Notes: generated by a model from the letters alone, not told the origin. Shown: positions 44,394 through 53,178, numbered from the stretch's first letter. The stretch is 56,513 nt of DNA from Limnohabitans sp. MMS-10A-192 (GCF_003063335.1 NZ_NERX01000010.1:1-56513); one strand, 5' to 3'. Translations and numbers: made by a program.

Positions 44394-44984
44394 GTGGACA
44401 ATTTTAACTGCTCTGCGTTTTTTGCCTTGTTGCGAGAAAACTTGGCGCTGACCCTGTTTGGCGAAAAGCAGCGCGGTGTGCCACCGGTGGTGGATGGCGC
44501 TTTCATCTACGGTGACATCACCGAGGGTGGGGCGATCCTGACCTATCCGAACGTCATGGTCACGGTGCTGGCCATCGTGTTCATCGTGGCGCTGCTGTTG
44601 TTCGTGCAGTACACCCGGCCGGGCCGCGCCCTGCGGGCGATGGCGCAGGACAAAGAGGCTGCGCGCTTGCAAGGTGTAGATGTGAAAGCCACCACTACCC
44701 TTGGCTTTGCCATTGGTATGGCGCTGGCGGGACTGACCGGCGCGCTGTTGGTCACGGTGTATGGCGTGACCTCGGGCGTGGGCACCAACATTTCCACCAA
44801 GGCCTTCATCATGATCATGATCGGCGGTGCGGGCGTGACTTCGGGGGCCATCGTCGTCGGAATCTTGCTGGGTTTTGCCGAAGCCATTGGCTACGACCTG
44901 CTGCCCGGAAGCCTGGCTTATTTGCTGATTTTTGTGGGAATGATCGTGTTCCTGGTGTTCAAGCCCAATAGTTTGTTTGGCTAG
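44394..44984 (+). pseudogene. livH: Branched-chain amino acid ABC permease (LivH type), 3' fragment
   Basis: The frame gives about 185 residues that match the C-terminal two thirds of LivH permeases, from ENLALTLFGEKQRGVPP through FTWLGRAMRA-like RPGRALRAMAQDKEAARLQG, MIMIGGAGVTSGAIVVG and the end FLVFKPNSLFG. The first approximately 110 residues with the first membrane helices are missing; the 15 or so codons before LALTLFG are not LivH. It is cut at the right edge of the cofactor block. No other liv gene is in the window. Confidence 0.75.
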
Positions 44985-45416
44985 CCTTGGGGCTGAAGGG
45001 AGTCAAGAAGTGAACCCTCATGGATACTGGAAAGTTTAACAATCCACACGTCCATCTTGACGGCATCAGGTTCGGCAAGGCTTTGCGCAGGGGGTGAGAT
45101 GGATTTGACGACTCCATCTTGATGGATGGATTTCTCGGCTCAGGGGCGCTCGAATCTTGCCCAGAGGGCAGGCGATTTCCATAATCTGACCTGCCTTGAC
45201 GGTGCTTGCGCCAGTAGTCCGGATTTTTTTTTCGGTCCAGGCCTTCTGCGCACGAGACTGGTTGTCTCGGTAGTCTGGGTCGGATTGAAGCTTGCTTTTG
45301 TGCCATTGCCGCCTACGCTCTTTCTGGCAATTGGCCTTTGAGCAATACGCTTGGTTTGGCACCTGCGGCGCTGGGATGAAACGAGCGCCACAGTGGGCGC
45401 AACGAAGCTTGGTCAT
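44982..45416 (-). pseudogene. Small Cys-rich (zinc-finger-like) conserved protein, frameshifted
   Basis: On the minus strand three frames in succession give one protein: MTKLRCAHCGARFIPAPQVP and SDPDYRDNQSRAQKAW (to about 45232); NPDYWRKHRQGR and further residues in the next frame; and DAVKMDVWIVKLSSIHEG up to a TAG at 44982. The first shift lies in a run of nine A residues (minus strand) where ten would keep the frame; the second lies around 45070-45110. The family (CxxC...C...C, then DPDYR and a KMDVW motif) is conserved in Proteobacteria with unknown function, often near mobile elements. Confidence 0.7.
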
Positions 45417-45592
45417 GGATGTTCTCCAGTCAATTGAGGGACTAGAAACATCGCTCGATGCGAGGGGCAGGGGGAGAGGTTCGTGATGGCAGGCTTGTTG
45501 AAGAGCCCTTGAATGTGCGTCAGTAAATTAAAGACTCCTTTAATGTGATGGCGATGAGTCGAGTTTTGACGTTTGGATGAGATTGACAGTCA

Positions 45593-45610
45593 TGTATCCC
45601 AATTGATACA
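45593..45610. promoter_or_regulatory. Operator of the toxin-antitoxin module
   Basis: TGTATC-N6-GATACA, a perfect 6-bp inverted repeat 7 bp before the toxin ATG. This is where the antitoxin would bind for autoregulation. A near copy occurs at 56346-56363. The rest of 45417-45592 shows no gene. Confidence 0.65.
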
Positions 45611-45617
45611 ATGTTTC

Positions 45618-45914
45618 ATGAAGACGATCTATACGACCGAAATTTTTGATGGGTGGTTTGACTCCTTGCGAGACAAACAAGCAGCCCGTCGGATTCAGGT
45701 GCGTATTGATCGGGCGGAAGAAGGAAATTTCGGAGACCATAAATCTGTGGGTGACGGCGTTTCCGAAATGCGAATTCATCACGGTCCAGGCTTTCGGGTG
45801 TATTTCACGCTACGAGGTTTGGAAATCGTCATCCTTTTGGCCGGAGGAGACAAGTCGAGTCAGGCCAAAGATATTCAAACCGCGCAGGAGCTAGCGCGTC
45901 AACTGAAGGAGTAA
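45618..45914 (+). CDS. RelE/HigB-family addiction module toxin
   Basis: 98 residues from the ATG at 45618 (a longer start at 45573 would run through the operator). The sequence has the pattern of the addiction module killer protein family: TTEIFDGWFDSLRD, AARRIQVRIDRAEEGNFGD, GVSEMRIHHGPGFRVYF and EIVILLAGGDKSSQAKDI. These toxins are mRNA-cleaving RelE folds. The antitoxin gene begins 3 bp after the stop, in the toxin-first order usual for this family. Confidence 0.9.
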   Translation: MKTIYTTEIFDGWFDSLRDKQAARRIQVRIDRAEEGNFGDHKSVGDGVSEMRIHHGPGFRVYFTLRGLEIVILLAGGDKSSQAKDIQTAQELARQLKE

Positions 45915-45917
45915 GAG

Positions 45918-46220
45918 ATGACTGCTCTTAAGCTACGTAAATGGGATAGCGCAGAACACCTCAAAACCGAAGAGGACATGGCGCTTTATCTGGAGGCATG
46001 CCTGCAAGAGGCGGGGGATGATGCGGCCTTTATTGCCAAGGCTCTAGGCACCATTGCCCGAGCCAAGGGCATGTCACAACTTTCACGCGATACGGGGCTG
46101 GGCAGGGAAAGCCTCTACAAGGCGTTGTCAGGGGAGGGCAACCCCAGCTTTGCCACCATCTTGAAAGTCACGGCTGCGCTGGGAATCAAGCTCCACGCAC
46201 AGCCGTTGCATGTGGGCTAA
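45918..46220 (+). CDS. HTH-type antitoxin of the addiction module
   Basis: 100 residues. The start KLRKWDSAEHLKTEEDMALYLEA (first part KLRKWDSAEHLKTEED) is characteristic, followed by AFIAKALGTIARAKGMSQLS and an XRE helix-turn-helix, TGLGRESLYKALSGEGNPSF. It neutralises the toxin and represses the operon from the TGTATC palindrome. AGGAG lies just upstream. The intact pair may stabilise this rearranged stretch of the chromosome. Confidence 0.9.
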   Translation: MTALKLRKWDSAEHLKTEEDMALYLEACLQEAGDDAAFIAKALGTIARAKGMSQLSRDTGLGRESLYKALSGEGNPSFATILKVTAALGIKLHAQPLHVG

Positions 46221-46882
46221 GTGCGGTAGTTGTGGATTTGGGTTCAATTCCGGTGAACGGATTTGAAGTTGAGTCGGTACAGTTCGTTGATGTAAGTCTG
46301 ATCTATCGGTTGGCTAAGTCACTACCTCGCATTCACGCCCTAGTACTCTCTGGCACGCTTGAGTGCTAATAGAAAGTTCCTGAGTGGTCAACCATCCACC
46401 ACCATATGCATTTCCATGGATGCCCTCTATGGAAAACCGAACACCCCGCTAAGGCCCAGTCCTGGCGGGGTTTCGCGTTTTTGCGTGTGGATTTTGAGTC
46501 CCACAAAACCCGCATTTTTCGCCCTTCACGCCCTGTTTTGGCTCTCTACTCTCCGAAGTCATTGGATGAGAGAGGGCAACATCCACACGCACGGCTCCTT
46601 ATAAATCATGGGCTTACGAGCGTTGTCACAATTCCATTTTTTTACAGGAGTGGTGGAGCAATTTGAACTTTCAAATGCACTCCATCCAGCTTGCGCAATT
46701 ATCAATTTGCAGATGGGCACAGCGATTCGCAACAGTTAAGGCGATGTCTGTTTAAGGCTGATAGCGGTCCCTCGCAGCGAGTCCTAGACCGACAGCAGCC
46801 GACCCCAAGCAGTCGGTGAGCAGCGTTTGCTGCATGTCCGCCTTTCAATTCATCGATACGGCAGTTGTGTAACGGTAGGCTT
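46221..46882. other. Intergenic region without credible genes
   Basis: 662 bp between the antitoxin and oxyR. It contains the hairpin listed separately and short open frames with no family resemblance. GAGTGCTAA at 46364-46372 resembles one half of a CIRCE heat-shock element, but the other half is poorly matched and wrongly spaced. The G/C-rich segment 46740-46860 looks like decayed repeated sequence; I could not assign it. Confidence 0.5.
46444..46485. terminator. Hairpin with T-rich tail
   Basis: CCCCGC at 46444-46449 pairs with GCGGGG at 46465-46470, with an inner AGG/CCT pair in the loop, followed by TTTCGCGTTTTT. It looks like a rho-independent terminator for plus-strand transcription from the antitoxin side, though far downstream. 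Confidence 0.5.
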
Positions 46883-47791
46883 CTAATTCTTTTTACGATG
46901 GACAGCAACCATCACCTTCGCAATCGCTTCGAACTCGGCCGAGTGGGCGGATGTGGCGCGAGTCACCAATGCAATTACCCGCTTGGGGGCAGGGTTTGCC
47001 AGAGGCATTGCTTTGAGCGATAGATTTTGAAGAAGGCCGCTCTTGATCGCCATCTCCGGCAGTAAGGCCACGCCCATGCCTGAGGCGACCATCTGAACCA
47101 GCGTCAGTAGACTGGTGGCTTCCATTCCGTCCACACTGGCAACCTCTGCCGTCCGGCAGGCCTGCAGAGCGTGGTCGCGCAGGCAATGCCCTTCCTCGAG
47201 CAGCAGCAACCGCTTCGTCCATGCGCTGCTGAGCTGGATCGCTTTGCCGGTGATGGCGGGGTCTTGCTCTCGTCCCACCAGCCAGAACTTGTCCTTGTAG
47301 AGCGGTTGCACGCGCAGGTCATCCGTGTCGTAGGGCAGTGCGATCAGTGCGAAGTCCAGCTGGCGGTCGCGCAGCCGCTCCAGCAGATGGGCGGTCAGGT
47401 CTTCGCGCAAGGCCAACTGCAGCTGCGGGAATTTCTCGCGAAGGGCGGGCATGACAGTCGGCAGCACAAATGGGGCAATGGTGGGGATCACACCCAGGCG
47501 CAGCTGCCCTTGCATGGGTCGTGACGCGTCCGATGCAAAGTCGCTCAGGTCTTCGGCAGCAGCCAGCACCTGCCGCGCACGGGCCACCACCTCTTTGCCT
47601 ACCGCCGTCAGCGCCACGGTCTGTTTGTCCCTCTCCACCAGTTGCACACCCAGGGTGGATTCGAGTTCCTTGAGTCCCGTGCTCAGGGTGGACTGGCTCA
47701 CAAAACTCGCTTCGGCTGCGCGGGTGAAGTTCAGGTGCTCGGCCAGGGCCAGCAGGTAGCGCAGTTGTCTCAGAGAGGGCAGGGCAGCCAT
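46883..47791 (-). CDS. oxyR: Peroxide-sensing LysR regulator OxyR
   Basis: 302 residues. The N-terminal LysR helix-turn-helix runs through LRQLRYLLALAEHLNFTRAAE and FVSQSTLSTGLKELE (described in pieces). The regulatory half has C203 and C212 in EEGHCLRDHALQAC, which align with E. coli C199 and C208, the disulfide pair sensing hydrogen peroxide. It is divergent from a rubrerythrin remnant and ohr, across a 132-bp region with a LysR-type site. LysR proteins commonly control their divergent neighbour, so the plus-strand genes are probable targets. Confidence 0.92.
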   Translation of the reverse strand: MAALPSLRQLRYLLALAEHLNFTRAAEASFVSQSTLSTGLKELESTLGVQLVERDKQTVALTAVGKEVVARARQVLAAAEDLSDFASDASRPMQGQLRLGVIPTIAPFVLPTVMPALREKFPQLQLALREDLTAHLLERLRDRQLDFALIALPYDTDDLRVQPLYKDKFWLVGREQDPAITGKAIQLSSAWTKRLLLLEEGHCLRDHALQACRTAEVASVDGMEATSLLTLVQMVASGMGVALLPEMAIKSGLLQNLSLKAMPLANPAPKRVIALVTRATSAHSAEFEAIAKVMVAVHRKKN

Positions 47792-47815
47792 GGTCGGGTT
47801 CCTTGGGGCTTTGTT

Positions 47816-47830
47816 ATCTGAATTTTAGAT
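47816..47830. promoter_or_regulatory. OxyR/LysR-type binding site
   Basis: ATCT-N7-AGAT (47816-47819 and 47827-47830) has the 4-7-4 spacing and T-N11-A form of OxyR/LysR sites. It lies 25 bp before the oxyR start and 94 bp before the divergent remnant gene. Confidence 0.45.
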
Positions 47831-47923
47831 TGATTCAGTTGAAATTATGCGTTGGACCGATTGATCGCCGAAATCCACAATTCATCCCATCGCAACACAT
47901 CTTCACCACCAAGGAGCTTAAAA

Positions 47924-48064
47924 ATGGCACGTCCTGAAATCAAAACCTGGCAGAACCTCGAAGCCGCATTCGTGGGCGAATCGATGATTCGCCCTGGCAG
48001 GCCAGGCTACAACGAACAAAACTGCTTTGCAGAAAAGCTTGCCAGCGCTGCTGGCGTGAATTGA
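47924..48064 (+). pseudogene. Rubrerythrin-like remnant
   Basis: 46 codons with a good AAGGAG site upstream. The first part, EIKTWQNLEAAFVGESM, is the start of rubrerythrin, whose first helix carries an iron-ligating Glu in AFxGES. After an unrelated stretch of about 14 residues the end FAEKLASAAGVN resembles the next family segment, and then the frame stops; the di-iron helices B-D and the rubredoxin domain are missing. It may still be translated as a peptide. ohr begins 29 bp later and probably shares its promoter. Confidence 0.6.
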
Positions 48065-48093
48065 TTTTTTAACCCCTGAAATGGAGAAATGAC

Positions 48094-48522
48094 ATGACCA
48101 CGAAACTCGACAAAGTCCTCTACACCGCCAAGGCACGTACGACCGGAGGCCGCGATGGCCGCGCCGTGTCCGACGACGGCTTGCTTGATGTGAAACTCGC
48201 TCCGCCAAAGGAACTGGGTGGCATGGGCGGCGCGACCAACCCCGAGCAGCTGTTTGCGGCGGGCTACTCGGCCTGCTTCATGGGCGCACTCAAGCATGTG
48301 GCCGGCATGAAGAAGGTAGCCGTGCCTGCTGATGCCAGCATTGAAGCCAGTGTGGACATCGGCCCGATCTCCCAGGGCTTCGGCATTGCCGTGCAGATGA
48401 CCATCAACCTGCCGGGGCTGGACCGTGCGGTGGCGCAGGACTTGGTGGATACAGCGCACCAGGTGTGCCCGTATTCGAACGCGACGCGCGGCAACATCGT
48501 GGTCGATCTGACCTTAGGGTGA
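48094..48522 (+). CDS. ohr: Organic hydroperoxide resistance protein Ohr
   Basis: 142 residues, the OsmC/Ohr fold. The peroxidatic C61 (GYSACFMGAL) and resolving C125 (AHQVCPYSNATRGN) are both present, as are LGGMGGATNPEQLFAAGY and the C-terminal VVDLTL. It reduces organic hydroperoxides using lipoylated partners. GGAG precedes the start. The more usual regulator is OhrR; here the linked regulator is OxyR. The 48523-48773 gap downstream holds no gene I recognise. Confidence 0.94.
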   Translation: MTTKLDKVLYTAKARTTGGRDGRAVSDDGLLDVKLAPPKELGGMGGATNPEQLFAAGYSACFMGALKHVAGMKKVAVPADASIEASVDIGPISQGFGIAVQMTINLPGLDRAVAQDLVDTAHQVCPYSNATRGNIVVDLTLG

Positions 48523-48773
48523 TCTGCCGATCCTCAGGCGTGCACTGAGCAAGGAGTACCGTGCCTTGAGTAGCTGTTCGCCCCAGAACGGACTTCCAGG
48601 ACGAGCATGCCGGCGACCGCTTCTGGCCGGTAGCAGCCAGCAGGTCTGAGCCAACGATAGTTCCCGTTGCGACGCCGATATCCTCAGCTGCCAGCCTGTG
48701 GCCTGTCGGTATGCGTTAAGAACCAAGGGACCGCAGAGGTCCCCCGCGTCAGCCCTCCGCTGCGTTCAAGCCA

Positions 48774-50105
48774 TCACTTGCCGAACCACTTGGCCACGTA
48801 CTGCCATGTGCGCAGCAACAGACCGGCGCGCTCCACATCGGCCTGCGCCACGAGCGGGGTTTCGCCCAGCGGCTTGCCGTTCGAGGTGGCGACCACCTTG
48901 CCGACCACGGCGCCCTTGGCCACGGGCGCTTCCAGGCCCGGTTTCAGTTCCACCGTGGCCTGCACCTGCTGGCCGCGTGGCACGGTAAGCATCCATGGCG
49001 CGCCCAGGACCGCACCCACGGTGTCGGCCTTGCCAAAGCTCACCTTGGCCGTTGTGACCACTGCACCTGGCTGGATCGGGACAGCTTTTTCGAAGCTGCC
49101 AAAGCCCCAGCCGAGCAGCGTGCGCGTGTGGTCGGCTCGTGCCTGTGCGCTGTGGGTGTTGAGGATGACCGAGATCAAGCGCATATCGTTGCGCTTGGAC
49201 GAAGTGACCAGGCAATAACCGGCCTCAGCGGTGTGGCCGGTCTTGAGGCCGTCCACAGTGGGGTCGGTGTAGAGCAGGGCGTTGCGGTTGCCTTGCTTGA
49301 TGCCGTTGTATTTGAAATCGTGTTCGGCGTAGATGGGGTAGTACTCGGCGCTGTCGCGAATGATGGCGCGCGCCAGTATGGCGAGGTCACGCGCGGAGGA
49401 CTTGTGCTCCGGATCGGGCAGACCCGTAGGGTTGACGAACTGGGTGTACGTCATACCAAGGCGCTGGGCCTCGGCGTTCATCAGCTTGGCAAAGCCGGCC
49501 TCTGAACCGGCCATGTGTTCGGCAATCGCTTTGGAGGCATCGTTGCCTGACTGGATGACAATGCCGCGCAGGATGTCAATGACGGTGGCCTGGCTATTGA
49601 GCGGCAGGTACATGCACGACTCGGTGCCCGAACCGCGGCACCAGGCGTTCTGGCTGACTGTGACCAGATCGGTCTGCTTGAGCTTGCCTGAGCGCAGCGC
49701 TTGCTCGACGATGTAGCTGGTCATCATCTTGGTCAGCGATGCGGGGGGCAGCGGCTCGTCGGCGTTGGCCGAAGCCAGCACCTCGCCGGAGTCAAAGTCC
49801 ATCAGCAGCCAGGCCTTGGCAGGCAGCGCCGGCGGGTTGTCGGCCAGGGCCGTCTGGGCGGCCAGAGGCGGCAGGGCGTTTGCAGAGGCTGCGGCGGCCG
49901 CAGCCTTTTTGTGCGCTGCAGGCTTGGCGGCAGCGGGGTGTTTGGCCGCGAAGGACGCCGAGCTGGGCAACAGGGTGCCCACAGCGATGGCCAGGGCGAT
50001 GGGGAGAAGAGAGAAAGTCTTGGCTTGCAGGGTGTGGTTCGGTAGAGCATCGATTGTCGCGGATTGGGGGCGGGTTTCTTGGGATGGCTGCCGATTGGCA
50101 GTCAC
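48774..50105 (-). CDS. dacC: D-alanyl-D-alanine carboxypeptidase (PBP5/6 type)
   Basis: 443 residues from a GTG at 50105; the exact start is uncertain because no strong ribosome site is seen. A signal peptide (hydrophobic part LLPIALAIAVGTLLPSSASFAA) is followed by an Ala/Lys-rich linker with AAAKPAAHKKAAAAAAS, then the S11 peptidase: SLTK (S123-K126), SGN (S186-N188) and KTG in DGLKTGHT. A PBP5 C-terminal beta-domain and an amphipathic anchor (LLRTWQYVAKWFGK) end it. It trims peptidoglycan pentapeptides in the periplasm. It starts 7 bp after the FabR-like gene. Confidence 0.92.
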   Translation of the reverse strand: MTANRQPSQETRPQSATIDALPNHTLQAKTFSLLPIALAIAVGTLLPSSASFAAKHPAAAKPAAHKKAAAAAASANALPPLAAQTALADNPPALPAKAWLLMDFDSGEVLASANADEPLPPASLTKMMTSYIVEQALRSGKLKQTDLVTVSQNAWCRGSGTESCMYLPLNSQATVIDILRGIVIQSGNDASKAIAEHMAGSEAGFAKLMNAEAQRLGMTYTQFVNPTGLPDPEHKSSARDLAILARAIIRDSAEYYPIYAEHDFKYNGIKQGNRNALLYTDPTVDGLKTGHTAEAGYCLVTSSKRNDMRLISVILNTHSAQARADHTRTLLGWGFGSFEKAVPIQPGAVVTTAKVSFGKADTVGAVLGAPWMLTVPRGQQVQATVELKPGLEAPVAKGAVVGKVVATSNGKPLGETPLVAQADVERAGLLLRTWQYVAKWFGK

Positions 50106-50112
50106 CGCCGCT

Positions 50113-50790
50113 TCAGCGCCGCTCTGCCTCGCGCCAGCTGGCCGCGCCCAGCAAGATGATCTGCAACTGCTGCACGAAGTCCTGCACCATCGCCTGCTCG
50201 GACTGAGGCTCGTCGGCGGGCAGATCCAGAACCTCGGGGGCGGCGGCCAGCAGGGTGTTGACCATCAGGCCGCAGACCATGTGCAGGCTGGCCTGCGACA
50301 GGCCCTGGTAGGCCTCCAGCGGCGCCAGGTCGCGTGCCGTGTCGTCCACAAAACGCTGCACCTCGTGGCGGATCGCCAGCCGCAGCACCCGGCTGCCACC
50401 CGCGCGCTCGCTCGAGATGAAGCGGAACAGCACCCGGTTGTCGCGCACGTACTGCAGGTACACCTGCACCGACTGGCGCACCACGCTGGTCTGGGCCGAA
50501 CTCGGCTGGCGCGCCTGGCGCAGCAGGCCGCGAAGCGTGGCCCCCACCTCGTCCACCAGGCTCAGGCCCAGCTCGTCTGGGCTGCGAAAGTGCCGGTAAA
50601 ACGCATTGGGCACCATGCCGGCCTCGCGCGCGATCTCGCGGATGCCCAGGCTGGTGAAGCTGCGTCCCTCGCCGATCAACCGCAGCGCGGCCTGCACCAG
50701 GCTTTGGCGGGTCAGGTCCTTGCGGTCTTGCCGGCTCAGCGGCGGCTCGGGCGTGGCGGGGGCGGGGGTGTCGGGACGGGCGTTCGGCAT
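50113..50790 (-). CDS. TetR-family repressor, FabR-like
   Basis: 225 residues from the ATG at 50790. The helix-turn-helix segment SLGIREIAREAGMVPNAFYR and the following HFRSPDELGLSLVDEVGATL are close in pattern to E. coli FabR, the repressor of unsaturated fatty acid genes. The Pro-rich first 20 residues are extra. It is divergent from a fatty-acid-type operon, with a perfect 16-bp palindrome between them. It probably senses acyl-CoA or acyl-ACP. dacC follows in the same direction. Confidence 0.87.
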   Translation of the reverse strand: MPNARPDTPAPATPEPPLSRQDRKDLTRQSLVQAALRLIGEGRSFTSLGIREIAREAGMVPNAFYRHFRSPDELGLSLVDEVGATLRGLLRQARQPSSAQTSVVRQSVQVYLQYVRDNRVLFRFISSERAGGSRVLRLAIRHEVQRFVDDTARDLAPLEAYQGLSQASLHMVCGLMVNTLLAAAPEVLDLPADEPQSEQAMVQDFVQQLQIILLGAASWREAERR

Positions 50791-50818
50791 GGACGGATTT
50801 GGCGGTTTGGGTTTTTCG

Positions 50819-50834
50819 GTGTACGATCGTACAC
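50819..50834. promoter_or_regulatory. Palindromic operator between fabR-like gene and fabG4-type operon
   Basis: GTGTACGATCGTACAC is a perfect 16-bp palindrome centred in the 63-bp divergent gap, 19 bp before the reductase ATG. TACA/TGTA content resembles known FabR sites. It fits repression of both directions by the TetR protein. Confidence 0.7.
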
Positions 50835-50853
50835 AAACAAAGGAGCCCTGTCC

Positions 50854-52254
50854 ATGTCCGACGCTTACCTCAACTTTGCCAACTCGGCCTTTGGCGCGCG
50901 CCTGGCCGGCATGCTGGGCCTGCCGCGTCCCGTGCCGCTCGAGCGGTTCGAAGCCGGCCAACCGGTGGTTGCTGGCGACGTGCTGGTCGGCGCCGGTGGT
51001 ACGCCCGAACTGCTGCCCGCGCTGCTGGCTGCCTTCCGCGCCATGCGGGCCGCCACCGTGGCGCACCGCAGCGTGCAGGGCTGGACCGCGATGGCCAACC
51101 AGGCCGGCTTGATGAGCGGGCTGTGGAGCACCGGCGAGCAGCCGGGCGGTCCCCTCAAGGCCGTGGTGTTTGACGCCACCGGCCTGGCCACCGTGGCCCA
51201 GGCCGAGGCGCTGTACCAGTGCTTCCACGACGCGGTGCGCTCACTGCAAAGCTGCGGCCGCGTGCTGGTGCTGGGCCGCCCGCCCGAAGCCTGCCCGGTT
51301 GCCGAGCAGGCCACGGTACAGCGCGCTCTGGAAGGTTTTGTGAAATCGCTGGCCAAGGAGGTCAAGCGCGGCATTGCGGTGCAACTGGTCTATGTGGCGC
51401 CGGGAGCCGAGGCGCAACTCGAAGGCACACTGCGCTTCTTTTTGTCGCCGCGCAGCGCCTATGTGTCGGGCCAGGTGGTGCGGCTGGCACCCTTTGAGGC
51501 CCCGGCCCCGAGCGACTGGGTGCAGCCGCTGGCGGGCAAAAAGATTTTGGTGACCGGCGCGGCGCGCGGCATTGGCGCGGCCATTGCCGAAACCCTGGCG
51601 CGCGATGGCGCCCAGGTGGTCTGTCTGGACGTGCCGCAGGCCCAGGACGCCTTGCAGGCCGTGGCCGAGCGGCTGCAGGGCCGCGCGCTGGCGCTCGACA
51701 TTGCCGATCCGGCGGCCGCCGGGCAGATCGCCCAGGCGGCCCTGGCTGACGGCGGCTGGGACGGCGTGGTGCACAACGCCGGCATCACCCGCGACAAGAC
51801 CATCGCCAAGATGCCGCCGCACCTGTGGCAGACGCTGGTGCAGGTCAACCTGGTGGCGCAGCAGGCGATCAACCAGGCCTTGCTGGAGCGGGGCGCGCTC
51901 CAACCCCAGGCACGGCTGGTGTGCGTGTCGTCCATCTCGGGCATTGCCGGCAACCTGGGGCAGACCAACTACGCGTTTTCCAAGGCTGGCGTGATCGGCC
52001 TGGTGCACAGCCAGGCGCCGCGCCTGCCCCGCGGCATGGCCATCAACGCGGTGGCGCCGGGCTTCATCGAAACGCAAATGACCGCCGCCATCCCGCTGGC
52101 CATCCGCGAAGCCGGCCGGCGCATGAATTCCATGGGGCAGGGCGGCCAGCCGGTCGATGTGGCCGAAACCATCGCCTGGCTGCTCAGCCCCGCCTCGCAG
52201 GGCGTGAATGGGCAGGTGGTGCGCGTGTGCGGCCAAAGCCTGCTGGGGGCTTAA
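50854..52254 (+). CDS. 3-oxoacyl-(ACP/CoA) reductase, high-molecular-weight FabG4 type
   Basis: 466 residues from the ATG at 50854 (AGGAG 9 bp upstream). It has two parts: an N-terminal, flavodoxin-like domain (1 to about 215) and a C-terminal short-chain dehydrogenase with NAD(P) motif GAARGIGAAIAE, NAGITRD, and the catalytic Ser, Tyr and Lys in SSISGIAGNLGQTNYAFSK. This is the layout of mycobacterial FabG4 (Rv0242c), which acts on (R)-3-hydroxyacyl-CoA. First gene of a four-gene operon with MaoC, thiolase and acyl-CoA dehydrogenase. Confidence 0.9.
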   Translation: MSDAYLNFANSAFGARLAGMLGLPRPVPLERFEAGQPVVAGDVLVGAGGTPELLPALLAAFRAMRAATVAHRSVQGWTAMANQAGLMSGLWSTGEQPGGPLKAVVFDATGLATVAQAEALYQCFHDAVRSLQSCGRVLVLGRPPEACPVAEQATVQRALEGFVKSLAKEVKRGIAVQLVYVAPGAEAQLEGTLRFFLSPRSAYVSGQVVRLAPFEAPAPSDWVQPLAGKKILVTGAARGIGAAIAETLARDGAQVVCLDVPQAQDALQAVAERLQGRALALDIADPAAAGQIAQAALADGGWDGVVHNAGITRDKTIAKMPPHLWQTLVQVNLVAQQAINQALLERGALQPQARLVCVSSISGIAGNLGQTNYAFSKAGVIGLVHSQAPRLPRGMAINAVAPGFIETQMTAAIPLAIREAGRRMNSMGQGGQPVDVAETIAWLLSPASQGVNGQVVRVCGQSLLGA

Positions 52255-52255
52255 G

Positions 52256-53170
52256 GTGCAGCGCCAGAACATCACACCCGCCAGCACGCTGAGCAACTTG
52301 GCCCGTGCGCTGGCCAGCAGTTTCAAGCGCCCCGGGCCGGTGCGCGCGCTGGCCCCGGTCACGCTGGTGCTGCCGCGCGTCGTGGTCGACGCCGCGCACC
52401 TGGCGCGTTACGCCGAGGTCTGCGGTTTTGCCCCGAGTGCGCAAGCGCCGCTCACCTACCCGCAGATGCTGACTTTCCCCCTGGTCATGACCTACATGAC
52501 TTCGCCCGCCTGCCCCTGGCCTGCCATGGGCACGGTGCACCTGGCCAACGCCATCACCCAGCATGCGCCGCTGGCCGCAGGCGATGCGGTGCGGGTGGAG
52601 CTGAGCAGCGGCGAGCTGCTGGCGCACGACAAGGGGCAGGTGTTCACGCTGCACCTGCGCGTGCTACGCGAGTCAGATGGCGAGGGCGATGGCCAATGCG
52701 TCTGGCAGGCCACACAAACCCTGCTGCGCCTGGGCGTGAAGTCGCCCGTGGGCGCACCGTTCAACGGCGCCGTGGGGCCGGAACTCGCCCTGACCCAGGC
52801 CGGTGCATTCGACGCCCCCGCCGACACCGGCCGCCGCTACGCCCCGGTGTCGGGCGACTACAACCCCATCCACCTGTCGGCGCTGAGCGCGCGCTTGTTC
52901 GGCTTTCCGCGCGCCATCGCGCATGGCCTGTGGACGCAGGCGCGCGCGCTGGCCCTGTTGCAAGCCGCCGCGCCGGCCACTGTGCTGCAAGCCGCTTCGC
53001 TCACCACCGTGTTCAAGCGGCCCGTGCTGCTGCCGACACGCGCCTCGCTCTGGCAGGCGCAGGCCAGTACAGGCCAGACCGTGTTCGAGGTGCGCGACGC
53101 ACGCGGCGAGCAGGTCCATCTGCGTTCCGAACTCCGCGCCGAACCCGCGCATCAACCCACCATTTCCTGA
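52256..53170 (+). CDS. MaoC-like (R)-specific enoyl-CoA hydratase
   Basis: 304 residues from a GTG at 52256, 1 bp after the reductase stop. A double hot-dog protein: the N-terminal half is degenerate, and the C-terminal half carries the hydratase-2 motif, RRYAPVSGDYNPIHLSALSA, with catalytic Asp and His, then FPRAIAHGLWTQARAL. It adds water to trans-2-enoyl-CoA to give (R)-3-hydroxyacyl-CoA, the form used by FabG4. Mycobacterial FabG4 is similarly linked to an HtdX hydratase. Confidence 0.88.
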   Translation: MQRQNITPASTLSNLARALASSFKRPGPVRALAPVTLVLPRVVVDAAHLARYAEVCGFAPSAQAPLTYPQMLTFPLVMTYMTSPACPWPAMGTVHLANAITQHAPLAAGDAVRVELSSGELLAHDKGQVFTLHLRVLRESDGEGDGQCVWQATQTLLRLGVKSPVGAPFNGAVGPELALTQAGAFDAPADTGRRYAPVSGDYNPIHLSALSARLFGFPRAIAHGLWTQARALALLQAAAPATVLQAASLTTVFKRPVLLPTRASLWQAQASTGQTVFEVRDARGEQVHLRSELRAEPAHQPTIS

Positions 53171-53178
53171 GCCCCACC

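Noticed and set aside
45226..45234. Phase-variable homopolymer in the Cys-rich gene
   Set aside because: A second frame change further on means that slippage in the nine-A run alone cannot restore the protein, so simple decay is more likely.
46340..46375. CIRCE heat-shock operator
   Set aside because: Only the GAGTGCTAA half is good; the partner half is degenerate, spaced 12 rather than 9 bp, and no chaperone gene follows.
48541..48720. A gene or RNA downstream of ohr
   Set aside because: No ribosome site, no family resemblance in any frame and no clear secondary-structure signal; it looks like decayed intergenic DNA.
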